Source: Clostridia bacterium
Lineage (GTDB): Bacteria > Bacillota > Clostridia > Christensenellales > Aristaeellaceae
Assembly (NCBI GenBank): GCA_017522345.1
Contig: JAFWZN010000112.1
Span: forward strand, 1-43,928
Direction of reading: 5' to 3'
Length of the DNA: 43,928 nt
Under the pieces are notes generated by a model. The model was not told where the DNA came from. It saw only the letters and a program-made list of their open reading frames with translations, and did no database searches. Below are positions 7,519 to 15,569 of the stretch, one piece after another (the stretch's first letter is position 1; every line of letters begins with the position of its first letter). A program made the translations under genes and the position numbers.

Positions 7519-8898
7519 ATGAGTAAATCCGTTTTCACGAAAGCCCTCTGCGCGCTTCTGCCCGTTTGCTTGTGCCTGTCTCCCTTTGCCGTGGCGCAGG
7601 CGCCGAATTGGAATGTGGGGTTTGGAAAATGCGAAATCCTGCCAAACCCTGAAAGCAATGAGAAATTGTACATTGCGGGCTACAATCAGGCAATGGAAAT
7701 TACCGGCGTGCTCGATTATTGTCAGGCGCGCGCCGTATGGCTGGACGTGGGCGGCAAGGGCATTCTCTTAATCGGAATCGACTGCGTCGCCCTCGATTCG
7801 GGTACCGTGGATGAAATCCGCGCGCGGCTTAACGATGTTGAATCCTGCGCATACATAAACGTATATTCCACTCATACCCATGCAGGTCCTGACACGCTGG
7901 GTCTTTGGGGCGGCATCGGCAAAAACGGCAAAAACAAAGACTATATGAAATCGTTGATTGACGCTGCGGAGAAAGCCGCGCGCGAAGCGGTTCAAAGCAA
8001 AAAAGCCGGCGCGCTGTTCTCTGGAAAAATCAAAACGCAGAACATGTACAGAGATTCCCGAACGCCCTATGTTTACGACGAAAACCTGTATCACATCCGT
8101 TTCGCGCCCGATAACGGCGAAGGCGGCGTAAGAATGCTTTTCTACGGCGCGCATGCCGAATCCCTTCGCGGAGCGAACAGCCTATTAAGCCGGGATTTCC
8201 CGGGCAGGCTCGTGGACGGCGTGTATGAAAAAACGCAGGATCAGGCCATTTTCATGCCCGGCGCAATCGGCGGTCTCATTATGACGAAGGCATTTGTTTC
8301 CGACACAGCAAAGGACGCCATAACGAATCTTGAAATCACATCCGAAAAGCTGATTTCCTATGCGCTGTCCATCACGCCCGACATGGAGACGCCTGTTCCA
8401 GCCGAAATGCAGTTCCACTCGGAAATCTTCTCCATCCCCCTCGACAACCCCGTGTTTGTGACCTACAAGTTCCTGGGCATTTTGAATAACCGCGCCGAAA
8501 AGGGAACAGGCGCGACGGGCTATAATGTGCGGACGGAGCTTTGCCTTTTAAAGCTCGGCAACGTTCTGATTGCGCTTCTGCCCGGCGAAATTTTCCCGGA
8601 GCTGGTTCTGGGCGAAATGTTTGCAAGAACCGTGAAGGACGCAGTTAACCCTGAGCCGCTTAAGGATATCGCCCGGAAATACGGACATGACAACCTTCTC
8701 ATCATCGGCCTTGCCAATGATGAACTGGGCTACATCGTGCCGCCGTCCGACTTCCTTTTGAATGAAAAACTACCCTATATTGAGAGAGCCACCGACGGAC
8801 GCGGCGAGGACCATTACGAGGAAACCAACTCCGTCGGCCCCGAATGCGCGAAAAAAATCGCGGAAGCATTTGAAAACGCGCTTAAAAACGTAAAATAA
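7519..8898 (+). CDS. Secreted neutral/alkaline ceramidase-like hydrolase
   Basis: 459 residues with a Sec signal peptide (about 1-26, ending AVAQA). The mature part resembles the N-terminal catalytic domain of neutral/alkaline (non-lysosomal) ceramidases: YSTHTHAGPD near 116-125, whose histidines (H119, H121) sit where zinc is bound, GAHAES with H212, and NDELGYIVP toward the C-terminus. Known members cut the amide bond of ceramide. However, the G-D-x-SPN segment carrying the nucleophilic serine is replaced by MPGAIGG (about 246-252), and the C-terminal beta domain of bona fide ceramidases is missing. A different amide or ester substrate is likely. GGAGG precedes the ATG. It is the middle gene of a three-gene operon. 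Confidence 0.75.
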   Translation: MSKSVFTKALCALLPVCLCLSPFAVAQAPNWNVGFGKCEILPNPESNEKLYIAGYNQAMEITGVLDYCQARAVWLDVGGKGILLIGIDCVALDSGTVDEIRARLNDVESCAYINVYSTHTHAGPDTLGLWGGIGKNGKNKDYMKSLIDAAEKAAREAVQSKKAGALFSGKIKTQNMYRDSRTPYVYDENLYHIRFAPDNGEGGVRMLFYGAHAESLRGANSLLSRDFPGRLVDGVYEKTQDQAIFMPGAIGGLIMTKAFVSDTAKDAITNLEITSEKLISYALSITPDMETPVPAEMQFHSEIFSIPLDNPVFVTYKFLGILNNRAEKGTGATGYNVRTELCLLKLGNVLIALLPGEIFPELVLGEMFARTVKDAVNPEPLKDIARKYGHDNLLIIGLANDELGYIVPPSDFLLNEKLPYIERATDGRGEDHYEETNSVGPECAKKIAEAFENALKNVK

Positions 8899-8916
8899 TC
8901 ACGGGAGAATACATTT

Positions 8917-9834
8917 ATGCAAGACATCATCCTGCTTCTTCAAAAGGTGCTGCCCGTATTTCTGGTTCTGATGCTCGGCGTGCTTTGCCGGAAAAAGGCC
9001 GTCGTCTCGCGCGAGGGCATCAATACGCTTAAAAACGTCGCCGTCAACATCGCGCTGCCCGCCGTCATGCTGAACGCCTTTGCCACAGCGGAGTATTCCG
9101 TAAAAAGCGTGCTCGTACCTTTTGCCATGTTTATCGTGTGCGTGCTCGCGCTCGTGATCGGCTTTCTTTCCTGCCGTTTTTTCAAAATCGGCGGCCGTCT
9201 CTCGCCTTACATTTCCGCCGGCTTTGAAGCGGGCATGCTGGGCTATGCGCTGTTCACGATTCTCTTCCCCGATGAGCCCGCTTCCTCCTTTGCGATCGTC
9301 GATTTGGGCCAGGTGCTTTTCGTGTTCACGGTCTATAAGATTCTGTTGGCCGGCAAAAAGGGCGGCGTTTCCGCGCTTAAGGAAGCCCTCACCTCGCCCG
9401 TGGTCTGGGGCATTCTTTCGGGCCTTTTGCTGGGCGCATCGGGTCTTTACAGCGCCCTTAAGCCTTCCGGCGTAAGCAACGTGCTTGACGCGGTCACGGA
9501 CTTCGTCTCCGCGCCCACAAGCGTTCTCATCCTCCTTGCCATCGGCTACGATCTAAACCCCAAAGAGATGCAATTCAAAAAGGTCGGCGCAATGATCGCC
9601 CTGCGTCTGTGCATCTCGGCCGTTCTCTTAGGCGCAACGCTCCTGATCGACCGCTTCCTCTTCGGCTGTATGGCGCACACCGGCGCGCTGATTCTCATGT
9701 TTATTCTTCCCCCTCCCTACGTGCTCCCGGTATTCGCCGACGTAGAGTCCGAACGCGCCGACATCTCCTCCACGCTTTCCGCCCTGACGCTCATAAGCCT
9801 CGCACTGTTCGCAGTTTTGGCGGTGGTAATGTAA
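8917..9834 (+). CDS. AEC family (auxin efflux carrier-like) transporter
   Basis: 305 residues, nearly all membrane-spanning, with about ten helices. NVAVNIALPAVMLNAF near residues 41-56 is the family-typical first repeat, including the broken-helix proline, and the C-terminal half repeats the fold (MFILPPPYVLPVFA). AEC proteins move small organic anions such as malate or amino-acid derivatives. It follows the ceramidase-like gene by 18 bp, with GGGAGAA upstream of the ATG, so it may carry the hydrolase product or a related acid. The substrate is not predictable from sequence. Confidence 0.88.
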   Translation: MQDIILLLQKVLPVFLVLMLGVLCRKKAVVSREGINTLKNVAVNIALPAVMLNAFATAEYSVKSVLVPFAMFIVCVLALVIGFLSCRFFKIGGRLSPYISAGFEAGMLGYALFTILFPDEPASSFAIVDLGQVLFVFTVYKILLAGKKGGVSALKEALTSPVVWGILSGLLLGASGLYSALKPSGVSNVLDAVTDFVSAPTSVLILLAIGYDLNPKEMQFKKVGAMIALRLCISAVLLGATLLIDRFLFGCMAHTGALILMFILPPPYVLPVFADVESERADISSTLSALTLISLALFAVLAVVM

Positions 9835-9854
9835 AAAAGGCAACCTGCGAAATA

Positions 9855-9884
9855 CAGAACCCGTCCGAACGCGGACGGGTTCTG
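9855..9884. terminator. Bidirectional terminator between convergent genes
   Basis: Perfect 13-bp arms (9855-9867 and 9872-9884, core CCCGTCCG/CGGACGGG) around an AACG loop. It separates the AEC gene (+) from the acetyltransferase gene (-), ending 1 bp before the latter's stop codon. Confidence 0.85.
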
Positions 9885-9885
9885 T

Positions 9886-10650
9886 TTATACATTCAGGAA
9901 AAATTCGGTTTTCAGGATTTCGTCGATTTCTTTATCCGTCAGATTTTCGCGGATTTCTTTGAGCGTTTCGCCCTCAAACACCTTGTACGCGCTTCCGTCT
10001 ATGGTTTTTCTTCCCGTTTCCGTTTTGATTGCAATCATTCTTTGCTTGTTAAATACGGAATCCGGATGGTTTTCACAGAAGAAGGACGGCTGGAGGAAAT
10101 CGACGGGGTAGGCTGTCTCCTCCGGAACGGCGAGGTATTCGCGCCACACACCGCCATGAAGCTCCCACAGCACCCAACCATGGCGAGAATCGCGCTCAAA
10201 GCGGTACGTTTCGCCGTTTTGGGTTTGAACGATATGCTCTTCCATTTTAAGCGGCAATCTCGGCGCGATCTGGCCGACGCCGACGTCCGTAAAATACGCG
10301 CCGTCCGGAAGCGAAACCACCGTTACCCGGTGCCTTCGCATGGGGATTTCCCTTTCGCCGCGCAAAAATCTTGCGAATCGCTCGGTGACGGAAAAGCCCA
10401 TTTCGGCCAGCATGCCCGAAAGCAATCCGTTCAGTTCAAAGCAATAGCCGCCGCGCCCGCGAACAACGATTTTCTCAAAAAGCGCATCCGCGTCAAGCTT
10501 CAAAGGCTTGCCCGCCAAAATATCCAGATTTTCATAGGCAATGCGGGTAACGCATGCCGTTTGAATGCGTCCGAGAAAGTCAAGGTCAATGGAAACAGGC
10601 GCCTTTTCATCCATGCCGATGCGGTTTAAGAAGGCTTTGATTTTATCCAT
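9886..10650 (-). CDS. nat: Arylamine N-acetyltransferase
   Basis: 254 residues from the ATG at 10650. NAT enzymes transfer acetyl from acetyl-CoA to arylamines and hydrazines through a cysteine intermediate in the cytoplasm. With this start the catalytic triad falls at C70 (RGGYCFELNG), H107 (RRHRVTV) and D122 (TDVGVG), almost exactly the canonical family numbering, which supports the ATG. A TTG at 10665 behind AGGAG would add five residues and cannot be excluded. The protein has the usual length and no visible damage. It follows the dehydrogenase gene by 62 bp and may be co-transcribed with it. Likely roles are xenobiotic or aromatic amine acetylation. Confidence 0.93.
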   Translation of the reverse strand: MDKIKAFLNRIGMDEKAPVSIDLDFLGRIQTACVTRIAYENLDILAGKPLKLDADALFEKIVVRGRGGYCFELNGLLSGMLAEMGFSVTERFARFLRGEREIPMRRHRVTVVSLPDGAYFTDVGVGQIAPRLPLKMEEHIVQTQNGETYRFERDSRHGWVLWELHGGVWREYLAVPEETAYPVDFLQPSFFCENHPDSVFNKQRMIAIKTETGRKTIDGSAYKVFEGETLKEIRENLTDKEIDEILKTEFFLNV

Positions 10651-10668
10651 ATTCTCTCCGAACAAATG

Positions 10669-10708
10669 ATGCTCCTGAAGTCATACGACCGCCGGAGCAT
10701 GCTTTTTT
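10669..10708. other. Hairpin between two minus-strand genes
   Basis: ATGCTCC (10669-10675) pairs with GGAGCAT (10694-10700), followed on the plus strand by six T. The T run faces the wrong way for the minus-strand genes on both sides, so it is not an obvious terminator for them. The AGGAG used by the possible TTG start of the acetyltransferase lies in the stem. Confidence 0.45.
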
Positions 10709-10712
10709 CATC

Positions 10713-11513
10713 TTACGGACGAAGGCCCAAGCCGCCCTCGAAGGTGAGGGTTTCGCCGGTCATGTATTTAAGATCGGGGCTGGCCAGCATCACGCAGGCG
10801 CGGCCGATATCGTTTTCAGGATCGCCGAAACGGCCCATAGGCGGCGTATGGACGTTCTTTTCAAACGCTTCGGGATAGGCGTTTTTAAAGCCCTCCAGCT
10901 GCGCGGTCCAAGCGAGGGGGCAGACGACGTTTACGTTGATACCGTCCTTGCTCCATTCGGTGGCGGCTACGCGGGTCAGGCCGCGGATGCCTTCCTTGGC
11001 GGCGGCGTAGGCGCACTGGCCGAAGTTGCCGAACAGGCCCGCGCCGGAGGCAAAGTTGATGACGCTGCCCTTGGCCTTGGCAAGATAGGGATAGGCAGCC
11101 TGCATGTAATGGAACGCGGCATAGAGGCCGGAATAGACGGCAAGGTCGAACTGCTCGGTGGTATGCTTTTCAAGGGTAACGCCGGAGGCGGACGCCTGCG
11201 CGTTATTGATAAGAACGTCTACGCCGCCGAACGCCTCGACCGCCTGACGGACGGTTTCGTTGGCGATGGCCTGATTGTCTTGACCCGCGGCGATATCCGC
11301 CTTCACGCAAAGAACCTTTACGCCGTAGAGGCGCTCGAGCTCTTCCTTCGCATCCTCAAGCTTTTTTACGTTTCTTCCGGTGATAACGATGTTCGCGCCT
11401 TCCTTGGCGTAGGCGATGGCGATGCCGTAGCCGATGGAGCCCGCGCGGCCGTCAGACAGAACGCTTCTTCCGCCGCCGGTGATAATGACGGTTTTTCCAG
11501 TTAAAAAGCCCAT
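10713..11513 (-). CDS. Short-chain dehydrogenase/reductase (SDR)
   Basis: 266 residues from the ATG at 11513, which has AGGAGG upstream; a longer reading to 11561 is rejected because it lacks a ribosome site. The Rossmann nucleotide motif is stretched: TGGGR then about ten residues before SIGYGIA, a known SDR variant. The NNAQA motif, the catalytic serine in INFASGAG and the YAAAK motif (Y and K) are all present. It reduces or oxidises a hydroxyl or double bond with NAD(P)H in the cytoplasm; enoyl-reductase-like activity on acyl substrates is one possibility. Substrate unknown. It has its own promoter at 11576-11604. Confidence 0.9.
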   Translation of the reverse strand: MGFLTGKTVIITGGGRSVLSDGRAGSIGYGIAIAYAKEGANIVITGRNVKKLEDAKEELERLYGVKVLCVKADIAAGQDNQAIANETVRQAVEAFGGVDVLINNAQASASGVTLEKHTTEQFDLAVYSGLYAAFHYMQAAYPYLAKAKGSVINFASGAGLFGNFGQCAYAAAKEGIRGLTRVAATEWSKDGINVNVVCPLAWTAQLEGFKNAYPEAFEKNVHTPPMGRFGDPENDIGRACVMLASPDLKYMTGETLTFEGGLGLRP

Positions 11514-11575
11514 AAATATATCCTCCTGATATAAAAACTGAATTTGAAAATGGTAAATCATCTCTGATTTGCATT

Positions 11576-11604
11576 ATTATATCACGTAAAACTTCATTTT
11601 ACAA
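11576..11604 (-). promoter_or_regulatory. Promoter of the SDR gene
   Basis: Minus strand: TTGTAA (11604-11599), 17 bp, TATAAT (11581-11576). A leader of about 55 nt precedes the ATG. Confidence 0.78.
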
Positions 11605-11646
11605 GATAGAAATTCTCACAAAAGAATATTTGTATTCGCAAAACGA

Positions 11647-11675
11647 TTGACACATCCCTTCGAAAATGGTATAGT
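11647..11675 (+). promoter_or_regulatory. Promoter of the MATE gene
   Basis: TTGACA (11647-11652), 17 bp, TATAGT (11670-11675). A TTG-initiated reading of the downstream gene would begin inside this -35 box, which is why the later ATG is chosen. Confidence 0.88.
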
Positions 11676-11703
11676 CGAATTACTATACATAAGAGGTATG
11701 TTT

Positions 11704-13134
11704 ATGGCGAAAAGAAGACTGGATCTGACCAACGAAAGTATTTCCCCAATCAAGGTGATACTGTATCTTGCGTGGCCGCTGTTTTTAGAACAGATTCTTT
11801 CCACGCTTGTGAGCTTCGCCGACACCGCCATGGTAGGAACGATCAGCAAAGAAGCTACCGCCGCCGTTTCCATCAGCAATTCCTTCGTGTTTTTGATAAA
11901 CGGCGTAGTGATGGCGCTGGGCATCGGCATTACCGCCTATGTCGCAAGATCTGTCGGCGCGAAGGACTACGAAAAGGCAAAGGCGTATATCCGCCATGCG
12001 CTCGTCATTCTTCTGATGGTGGGCCTGCCCCTCGCGCTTCTGCCCGCGGCCTTGTACAAATACGTTCCCCGCTGGATGGGCGCAAACGACGACTTTTTAA
12101 CCCTTGCGCAGGAGTACCTTCTGATCACCTCGCTTTTCCGCATCTTCACCATGGCTATGATGGTTTTAGGCTCGGTATTCCGCGGGCGCGGCGACACGAA
12201 AACGCCCCTTTACGTCAATATCGTCGTCAACCTTTTGAACATCGCCGGAAACTACATCCTGATTCACGAGCCGCACACGGTTCACATCGCCGTCAATTTC
12301 TTGAAAATTGACTTCGCTTTCCCGATGTTCGGCGCGGGACTGGGCGTCAAAGGCGCGGCGATTTCAACGGGCGCATCGTGGTTGTTGGGCGGATGTACGC
12401 TCGCGATCATGCTGTTTGTCAAAAAGGATCCGACGCGCATCTCCTTAAAGGAATCCTATAAGCCCAATATCGCCCTTTTAAGCAATGTCGTAAAGCTCTC
12501 CTTTCCCGCGATGCTTGAAAGAATGTGCATGTCTCTGTCGGGCATCGTGGTTACAAAGTCCATCGCCACCCTTGAAACCCATGTCATCGCTGCAAACACC
12601 GTGTATTCCACTGCGGAATCCCTGTCGTTCATGCCGGCCTTTGCCTTTGCAACCGCCGCGACCACGCTGGTCGGACAGTCTCTGGGCGCAAAGAAGCCTG
12701 CGCTCGCTAAAAAATACGCCTACACGACAACGATTATCGGAATTGTGGTAATGCTTTTTGCCGGGGCCGTTCTTTTTGCATTCGCAACGCCGCTTTGCCG
12801 TTTCATTAACCGCGATAAAGACGTCGTTCCAATCGCCAAAACCTGTCTTCAGATTGTCGCATTCGTTCAGCCGGTGCAGGTCATCGCGTGGATTTTGGCC
12901 GGCGCGCTTCGCGGCGCGGGCGACACCAAGTGGCCGTTCTACATCACCGCTTTAGGCAACTGGCTCATCCGCGCGCTTGGCGCAAGCTTATGCATCCGCG
13001 TATTCGGTTTGGGCCTTCCCGAAGCCGTTTTCTGCATGTGTTTAGATCAGGTCGCGCGTGCGATCTGCATGTTTTTGCGGTTTAGAACAGGCAAGTGGAT
13101 GCATGCGATTAAGGAAACAAAAGCCGCGGCGTAA
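11704..13134 (+). CDS. MATE family efflux transporter
   Basis: 476 residues from the ATG at 11704. GAGG lies seven bases upstream, and the promoter at 11647 rules out earlier starts. Two homologous halves of six helices each are visible, the first beginning at LYLAWPLFLEQILSTLVSFADTAMVG and the second at VVKLSFPAMLERMCMSLSG; these openings are typical of MatE domains. MATE proteins export drugs, dyes or metabolites in exchange for Na+ or H+. Length is normal and the gene is a single transcription unit. Which compound it exports cannot be deduced. Confidence 0.93.
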   Translation: MAKRRLDLTNESISPIKVILYLAWPLFLEQILSTLVSFADTAMVGTISKEATAAVSISNSFVFLINGVVMALGIGITAYVARSVGAKDYEKAKAYIRHALVILLMVGLPLALLPAALYKYVPRWMGANDDFLTLAQEYLLITSLFRIFTMAMMVLGSVFRGRGDTKTPLYVNIVVNLLNIAGNYILIHEPHTVHIAVNFLKIDFAFPMFGAGLGVKGAAISTGASWLLGGCTLAIMLFVKKDPTRISLKESYKPNIALLSNVVKLSFPAMLERMCMSLSGIVVTKSIATLETHVIAANTVYSTAESLSFMPAFAFATAATTLVGQSLGAKKPALAKKYAYTTTIIGIVVMLFAGAVLFAFATPLCRFINRDKDVVPIAKTCLQIVAFVQPVQVIAWILAGALRGAGDTKWPFYITALGNWLIRALGASLCIRVFGLGLPEAVFCMCLDQVARAICMFLRFRTGKWMHAIKETKAAA

Positions 13135-13432
13135 ATCCCTTCCAAAAGACAAAAATCGAACGCCTTTTTCAGACGTTCGATTCAGACCATCAACAAACCT
13201 CTGGGTGAGGCATGGAGAGGGAGCGCACTCCCTCTCCATTTTCAATCGATTTTGGCGGCATGTACTTAAAAATCGCGCGTTTTCACAAAGCGCATCGACT
13301 GAAAACGCTTCCCCTTTCCGATCCCCGCCCGGAAATTTAAGAAGAATTTCAGGGGATCGGCCCCTCTCATCAAAAAAGGCACTTTTTTGATGACTTGAAT
13401 CGAACGCCTTTTTCAGACGTTCGATTTTTATT
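13135..13432. other. Structured intergenic element between convergent genes
   Basis: 298 bp without coding evidence, packed with inverted repeats. Identical 29-bp hairpins lie at 13154-13182 and 13398-13426 (arms AATCGAACG/CGTTCGATT). Between them are a perfect 12-bp-arm hairpin at 13212-13239 (GGAGAGGGAG/CTCCCTCTCC), a hairpin at 13318-13360 (CCGATCCCC/GGGGATCGG with inner GAAATT/AATTTC), and a perfect 12-bp-arm hairpin at 13367-13393. The left 29-bp copy has a T run on the minus strand and the right copy one on the plus strand. Each would therefore end the transcript arriving from the far side, giving overlapping 3' ends. Confidence 0.8.
13154..13182 (-). terminator. 29-bp hairpin, copy 1 (minus-strand terminator)
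   Basis: Nine-bp arms and an 11-nt loop. On the minus strand it is followed by TTTTTGTCTTTT, as expected for the end of the UroD-operon transcript. Identical in sequence to copy 2. Confidence 0.65.
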
Positions 13433-13434
13433 TT
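13398..13434 (+). terminator. 29-bp hairpin, copy 2 (plus-strand terminator)
   Basis: The same 29 bp as copy 1, followed on the plus strand by TTTTTATTTT. It fits the end of the MATE transcript and reaches the stop codon of the convergent UroD-like gene. Confidence 0.7.
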
Positions 13435-14500
13435 ACATCCCAAGCGCGTATTTTTCCATCGCGCATGCGACCGCTTCCGCATTCTCCAGGCTCGTTCCGG
13501 GATAGAGACCATAGATCAGCATGAGGCCGCCCCCGGGCGAGGAAAGCTTTTCGACCTCCTCGCGGATTAGGTCGTCGATATCCTTGGGCGAGCCCGAATA
13601 GGTGACCTTCTGGCGGTCGATATCCAATTCAATGCAGGTTTTGCCCTTTAAATTATCCCTGATCCAGTCGATTCCGTTGACCAGGTCCTGAAGGTTCAAA
13701 ACCTGACAGCCGCCGTCGATGATGTCAAAGACGAGAGAACGGATGTCTCCGTCGGAATGCATGTGGACGATTTTGCCCGCGTCGCGCACAAGGGTCATCA
13801 TTTTCCGATAGGCGGGCTTTATGTATTTTCTGAAATTTTTCGGAGTGATCATCGGGCCGAACTGCATGCCGAGGTCTTCGGGAATGGTGATCATGTCAAC
13901 GTCCGTTTCGAGATATCTTCTTATGATTTCCATATTGAAATCCGTCACGCCGTCAATCAGCGTCTGAATTTCCGGCTCCTCGTCTTCCATAAAATACGTG
14001 AAATTCTGATAGCCGCAAAGGTCGGTCAGCTGCAAAAACGTGTGTCCGTGGCGAAGTCCGCGCGCGGTGAATTCACCCGCCTCCTTCTGACGACGGACAA
14101 TTTCTCTTTCCTTTTCCCAATCGATCGGGCCGATGCCCATGCATACAGCCGGGTCGGGGAAGACGTAGGTTTTCATCGCATCAAGATTGTTGAGCGGGTG
14201 CTTTGTGACCGTACCCGTCAGGCCCTCCATTTGCGTTTCCCACGTGCAGCCGAAATCATCCACAAAGGGCGCGCCGACGCGCTTTACTGAATCCAGACTT
14301 CTTCGGTACTCTTCCAGAAACGTTCCTCTTTCGGGGCGAACGAATCCGCGAAACAGCGCGGGATGGCGAGCCATAAAATCGAGCACGTCCTCACAATCAT
14401 TGTAGAAAAAATAGGACGGATTGATGACGTATGCGCTCGGAATCCATTCGTTACCCTTAAAAAAGATTGTTCGGAACGTATTCTCGCGATCGGAAAGCAT
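13433..14500 (-). CDS. Uroporphyrinogen decarboxylase (UroD) family protein
   Basis: 355 residues from the ATG at 14500 behind AAGGAGAC. The barrel and the C-terminal motif pattern are those of UroD-family proteins outside heme synthesis, a group that includes zinc-dependent corrinoid methyltransferases (MtaA/MtbA). IVHMHSDGDI with H246 and H248, and C265 in DGGCQVLNLQD, could hold a metal, but the H-x-C of MtaA is H-x-H here. YGLYPGT near the C-terminus is also family-like. No other heme or corrinoid gene is nearby. It is the last gene of an operon with a TIM-barrel protein (13 bp gap) and a serine hydrolase. I infer a methyl- or carboxyl-transfer role on an unknown substrate rather than heme biosynthesis. 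Confidence 0.8.
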   Translation of the reverse strand: MLSDRENTFRTIFFKGNEWIPSAYVINPSYFFYNDCEDVLDFMARHPALFRGFVRPERGTFLEEYRRSLDSVKRVGAPFVDDFGCTWETQMEGLTGTVTKHPLNNLDAMKTYVFPDPAVCMGIGPIDWEKEREIVRRQKEAGEFTARGLRHGHTFLQLTDLCGYQNFTYFMEDEEPEIQTLIDGVTDFNMEIIRRYLETDVDMITIPEDLGMQFGPMITPKNFRKYIKPAYRKMMTLVRDAGKIVHMHSDGDIRSLVFDIIDGGCQVLNLQDLVNGIDWIRDNLKGKTCIELDIDRQKVTYSGSPKDIDDLIREEVEKLSSPGGGLMLIYGLYPGTSLENAEAVACAMEKYALGM

Positions 14501-14513
14501 TTTATGTCTCCTT

Positions 14514-15557
14514 TTACCCTTTCTGTGCGTCAAGACGCGCGGCCTTTTCTTCCAGCGCGCTTCGGTTTTCGATAATCGTCTTCCAGTACGGCTCTGAATA
14601 GAACCACGTGCCGCTCATAAGGAAGATGTTGCGAAGCCCCAGCGAAATTTCCGTATTCATGCGATGCAGGAAGTTTTCCGTGGACATGCTCGCCGCGGGA
14701 AATACGGTAGTCTCCGAATAGACGGTATTTTCGCCGATCAGGGCAAGGTGGTTTTTAACGCCTTCTTTCAACATCTCGCGTAAACGGGGATCTGAATAAC
14801 TTTCGTCGTTAAAAAACATTTCGCCCACGCGGAACAGGCAGTCGGGAACGACTTTTTTGATGTCCGGTATCGAAATGCCGTGCCGCTCGTCGCCCATGTG
14901 CATGACCATGACGCCGCTTTGAAGGCCCGCAGCGCAGGTGTCTTTCATAAAGCCCGTGACCTTATCGCAATTGAACGCGACCCATTTTTGCGTCAGTTCT
15001 TCAAGTCCCTTTTCTTCGTCTGCGGCGCGCTTCAGAAGGGCGCGGTCGCATTTCACATTGTATTTCCGATTGAATTTCTCAATACACTCGTCGCAAAAGC
15101 AGCCCTGAATCGGTCCCTGCCAGTTGCCCAAGCGAAGATCATCGTCAAAAAAGTGGCGGGTAAAGCCCATTTGAGCATATTCTTCGGCGGCTTTACGGTT
15201 GTCATTGATCATTTCTTCATTGATGCAGCTGCAGAAATACTCGTTTTTTCCGTTTCTGTCCACGCGGTACTTCCACGTGTTTTTGATCTGAAGCTCAAGG
15301 GTATCGTCATCGGGATTCAGGGAATTTCCGGGATGTCCCACGGGCACGCTGATTACGCCCGTCTGAAAGCCCTCGTCCAGAAGGCGTTTTCGCGCCCTGT
15401 AGATATCCTCCGGGTCTGATTCGTGTCTTCCGTAAAAGTAGGCGAACAGCCATACGTGCTCAACGCCCGCCTGTTTCATCCATTCAAAACGCTTTCCGAT
15501 CTCGGGATGGTGCATAACGTCCCTTGCGCTCATATCGTAATTGAAAGAAAGCGCCAT
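14514..15557 (-). CDS. Putative TIM-barrel glycosidase-like protein of unknown function
   Basis: 347 residues, no signal peptide. The segments GVEHVWLFAYFYG, GFTRHFFDDDLRLGNW and MVMHMGDERHG recall the strands of clan-A-like glycoside hydrolases. D138-D140 at the end of a strand is followed by C153-x-C155-x-x-C158 in CFCDECIEKFN, a motif common in uncharacterised glycosidase-like proteins, possibly structural or metal-binding; FCSC at 108-111 adds two more cysteines. GGAGGT precedes the ATG. It sits between the serine hydrolase (12 bp) and the UroD-like gene (13 bp). No activity is assigned; a sugar-processing enzyme is the best guess. Confidence 0.6.
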   Translation of the reverse strand: MALSFNYDMSARDVMHHPEIGKRFEWMKQAGVEHVWLFAYFYGRHESDPEDIYRARKRLLDEGFQTGVISVPVGHPGNSLNPDDDTLELQIKNTWKYRVDRNGKNEYFCSCINEEMINDNRKAAEEYAQMGFTRHFFDDDLRLGNWQGPIQGCFCDECIEKFNRKYNVKCDRALLKRAADEEKGLEELTQKWVAFNCDKVTGFMKDTCAAGLQSGVMVMHMGDERHGISIPDIKKVVPDCLFRVGEMFFNDESYSDPRLREMLKEGVKNHLALIGENTVYSETTVFPAASMSTENFLHRMNTEISLGLRNIFLMSGTWFYSEPYWKTIIENRSALEEKAARLDAQKG

Positions 15558-15569
15558 ATTGTTACCTCC

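Noticed and set aside
11647..11703. N-terminal extension of the MATE protein from a TTG
   Set aside because: The TTG is part of the -35 box of a strong promoter; the start must be downstream at 11704.
13154..13426. Two identical 29-bp repeats, as in a CRISPR array
   Set aside because: Only two copies, 215 bp apart, each a self-complementary terminator-like hairpin, with no cas genes and no regular spacers.
13433..14500. Heme biosynthesis HemE
   Set aside because: Motifs are those of the wider UroD family with a possible metal site, and there are no heme genes nearby.
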